Assembly: GCA_002785585.1 (NCBI GenBank)
Contig: PEUI01000104.1
Location: 1-6,149, forward strand
Source: Lysobacterales bacterium CG02_land_8_20_14_3_00_62_12
GTDB taxonomy: Bacteria > Pseudomonadota > Gammaproteobacteria > Xanthomonadales > Ahniellaceae
Reading direction: 5' to 3'
Length of the DNA: 6,149 nt
Part shown: piece after piece, positions 5,201-6,149 of the stretch
Numbering within the stretch: position 1 is the stretch's first letter
How the letters are laid out: every line of letters starts with the position of its first letter
Translations under genes and position numbers: made by a program
The notes under the pieces: model-generated
Told to the model about the DNA's origin: nothing
What the model saw: the letters and a program-made list of their open reading frames with translations, nothing else
Databases searched by the model: none

Positions 5201-5923
5201 ATGGGCAGAGGCCCAACCATCGAAGGTCGTAAAAATGTCGAAGATTCGCGCAAGGCGAAAATCTTTACCAAGCTGATCCGCGAGATCGCGGTGGCAGCGC
5301 GTGGTGGCGGCGATCTGGCCACCAACTCGGCCCTGCGCGCCGCCGTCGACAAGGCGCTGTCGGCGAACATGACCAAAGACACCATCGAGCGCGCGGTCAA
5401 GCGCGGCTCCGGTGCTGAGGGCGCCGACAACATGAGCGCACTGCGCTACGAAGGCTATGGCCCTGCTGGCGTCGCGCTGATCATCGATTGCATGACCGAC
5501 AATCCCCAGCGCACGGTGGCCGATGTGCGCCACGCACTGAACAAGCATGGCGGCAACCTCGGCACCACCGGTTCGGTGGCATTTCAATTCACCCGGGTCG
5601 GCGAATTGGTATTTGCCGCCGCCGACGCCACCGCCGACAATCAAATTTTCGAGCTGGCACTGGAAGCCGGTGCCGATGATGTGCAAAACGAATTTGGCGA
5701 GAGCACGGTGTGGTGCGCGCCAGATCAATTCGAAGCAGTGAAAAAGGCCTTGCTCGGTGCCGGGCTCAAACCGTTGAAAGCGGCGGTCATCATGCGTCCG
5801 GGAAACTATGTACTGGTCACCGAAGACGTGGCCGACACCCTGCGCGACCTGCTGGATCGGCTGGAAGATCTCGACGACGTGCAAGAAGTTTTTCACAACG
5901 CCACGCTGCCGGATAGCGAGTGA
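5201..5923 (+). CDS. yebC: YebC/PmpR (TACO1) family protein, Lysobacterales-type N-terminus
   Basis: A 240-residue protein, full length for the family. It contains KIFTKLIREIAVAAR (20-34), LRAAVDKALSANMTKDTIERAVKRG (45-69), LRYEGYGPAGVALIIDCMTDN (81-101) with RTVADVRHALNKHGGNLGTTGSVAFQF after it, and a C-terminal LEDLDDVQEVFHN segment. All three YebC domains are therefore present. Members have been described as DNA-binding regulators (PmpR), and more recently as ribosome-associated factors that relieve stalling at proline-rich motifs, like mitochondrial TACO1. The first residues MGRGPTIEGRKNVED differ from the common MAGHSKWANIQHRKG form and lack its Trp; I recall this variant from Xanthomonas relatives. 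The frame is open upstream to 5078, but those residues are unrelated to the family. AGTAGG (5188-5193) is a modest ribosome binding site 7 bases before the ATG. In many gammaproteobacteria yebC precedes ruvC; ruvC is not seen in the 226 bases left here. Confidence 0.95.
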   Translation: MGRGPTIEGRKNVEDSRKAKIFTKLIREIAVAARGGGDLATNSALRAAVDKALSANMTKDTIERAVKRGSGAEGADNMSALRYEGYGPAGVALIIDCMTDNPQRTVADVRHALNKHGGNLGTTGSVAFQFTRVGELVFAAADATADNQIFELALEAGADDVQNEFGESTVWCAPDQFEAVKKALLGAGLKPLKAAVIMRPGNYVLVTEDVADTLRDLLDRLEDLDDVQEVFHNATLPDSE

Positions 5924-5982
5924 TCGCGTTGCCATCGTCGGCGCGGTGATGGGTTCAGCGTGGCAGCGCTGCTGGCTGGATA

Positions 5983-6004
5983 GGAGCGTCGAAAAGCGTC
6001 GCGA
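5983..6004 (+). repeat. GGAG-headed REP-like repeat, copy 1
   Basis: GGAGCGTCGAAAAGCG followed by TCGCGA. The 22-base unit recurs exactly at 6047-6068. This copy lies 60 bases past the yebC stop and lacks the GTG that precedes the other copies. Confidence 0.75.
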
Positions 6005-6011
6005 TGGCGTT

Positions 6012-6023
6012 GTGGGAGCGTCG
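6012..6023 (+). repeat. GGAG-headed repeat, partial copy
   Basis: GTGGGAGCGTCG matches the first half of the repeat, then diverges into CCGCTGC. It is a truncated or decayed unit between the two full forward copies. Confidence 0.55.
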
Positions 6024-6043
6024 CCGCTGCATTTGTTGCTTTC

Positions 6044-6068
6044 GTGGGAGCGTCGAAAAGCGTCGCGA
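6044..6068 (+). repeat. GGAG-headed REP-like repeat, copy 2 (left arm of a large hairpin)
   Basis: The unit has the GTGGGAGCG head and the AGCGTCGCGA tail. It pairs with the reverse copy at 6089-6113 over 22 of 25 positions, with a 20-base loop, so a transcript running out of yebC could form a long stem here. One of the three differences would be a U-G wobble in RNA. Confidence 0.8.
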
Positions 6069-6088
6069 CCTGGCTATCGAAACGACAA

Positions 6089-6113
6089 TCGCGACGCTGC
6101 TCGGCGCTCCCAC
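6089..6113 (-). repeat. GGAG-headed REP-like repeat, copy 3 (reverse; right arm of the hairpin)
   Basis: On the minus strand it has the GTGGGAGCG head, then CCGAGC, then the AGCGTCGCGA tail. It belongs to the second sub-type, with GC in place of the AA of the forward copies. Its core 23 bases are identical to copy 4, 32 bases further on. Confidence 0.8.
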
Positions 6114-6121
6114 AACGGCCT

Positions 6122-6146
6122 TGCGACGCTGCTCGGCGCTCCCACC
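6122..6146 (-). repeat. GGAG-headed REP-like repeat, copy 4 (reverse)
   Basis: The core at 6123-6145 is identical over 23 bases to 6091-6113. The 32-base period shows a local tandem duplication. The cluster may continue past the window edge. Confidence 0.8.
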
Positions 6147-6149
6147 AAT

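Noticed and set aside
5123..5935. A 270-codon open frame on the minus strand
   Set aside because: It is the antisense shadow of yebC, which is identified with high confidence.
5983..6146. CRISPR array
   Set aside because: Units occur in both orientations with unequal gaps (no regular unique spacers), which fits REP-type repeats and not CRISPR.

Overview
This window looks like chromosomal DNA of a gammaproteobacterium, most probably of the order Lysobacterales (Xanthomonadales). Three things support this. The yebC gene at the right end has the variant N-terminus beginning MGRGP-IE-RKN, which I associate with Xanthomonas relatives, instead of the common MAGHSKW form. Most genes are GC-rich: hand counts give 44/60 at 4501-4560 and 41/60 at 5401-5460. 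The GC-rich GGAG-headed repeats at the right end resemble the REP-type repeats of Pseudomonas and Xanthomonas relatives. The taxon is an inference; no rRNA or other marker is present.

Left part (1-1719, all plus strand). The tail of a DUF2779-family protein (2-181) is followed by two closely spaced genes of visibly lower GC (24/60 at 1141-1200; 27/60 at 1561-1620). The first (232-1050) carries the full motif set of a PD-(D/E)XK restriction-type nuclease. The second (1057-1719) starts 6 bases after it, has its ribosome binding site inside the nuclease gene, and matches no family I recognise. This nuclease-plus-unknown pair is the best candidate here for an undescribed system, possibly anti-phage or another nucleic-acid-processing module.

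Middle part (1755-4140, all minus strand). A small lipoprotein gene (1755-2210) converges on the pair. A gene-free stretch of about 410 bases follows and contains a GTAG-headed REP-like hairpin. Next come a type II toxin-antitoxin operon with a Phd/YefM-like antitoxin and a RelE/YafQ-like toxin (4-base overlap), and then a class I SAM-dependent methyltransferase (3388-4140).

Right part (4141-6149, plus strand). A second toxin-antitoxin operon, Phd/YefM-like antitoxin plus PIN-domain (VapC-type) ribonuclease toxin, is preceded by a perfect 19-bp palindrome. The palindrome fills the spacer between plausible -35 and -10 boxes and is a likely autoregulatory operator. yebC (5201-5923) follows after a spacer of about 240 bases containing short direct repeats. 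The window ends in a cluster of GGAG-headed repeats in both orientations. Two toxin-antitoxin modules, two kinds of dispersed hairpin repeat and a low-GC nuclease pair together suggest an accessory patch beside a core housekeeping gene.
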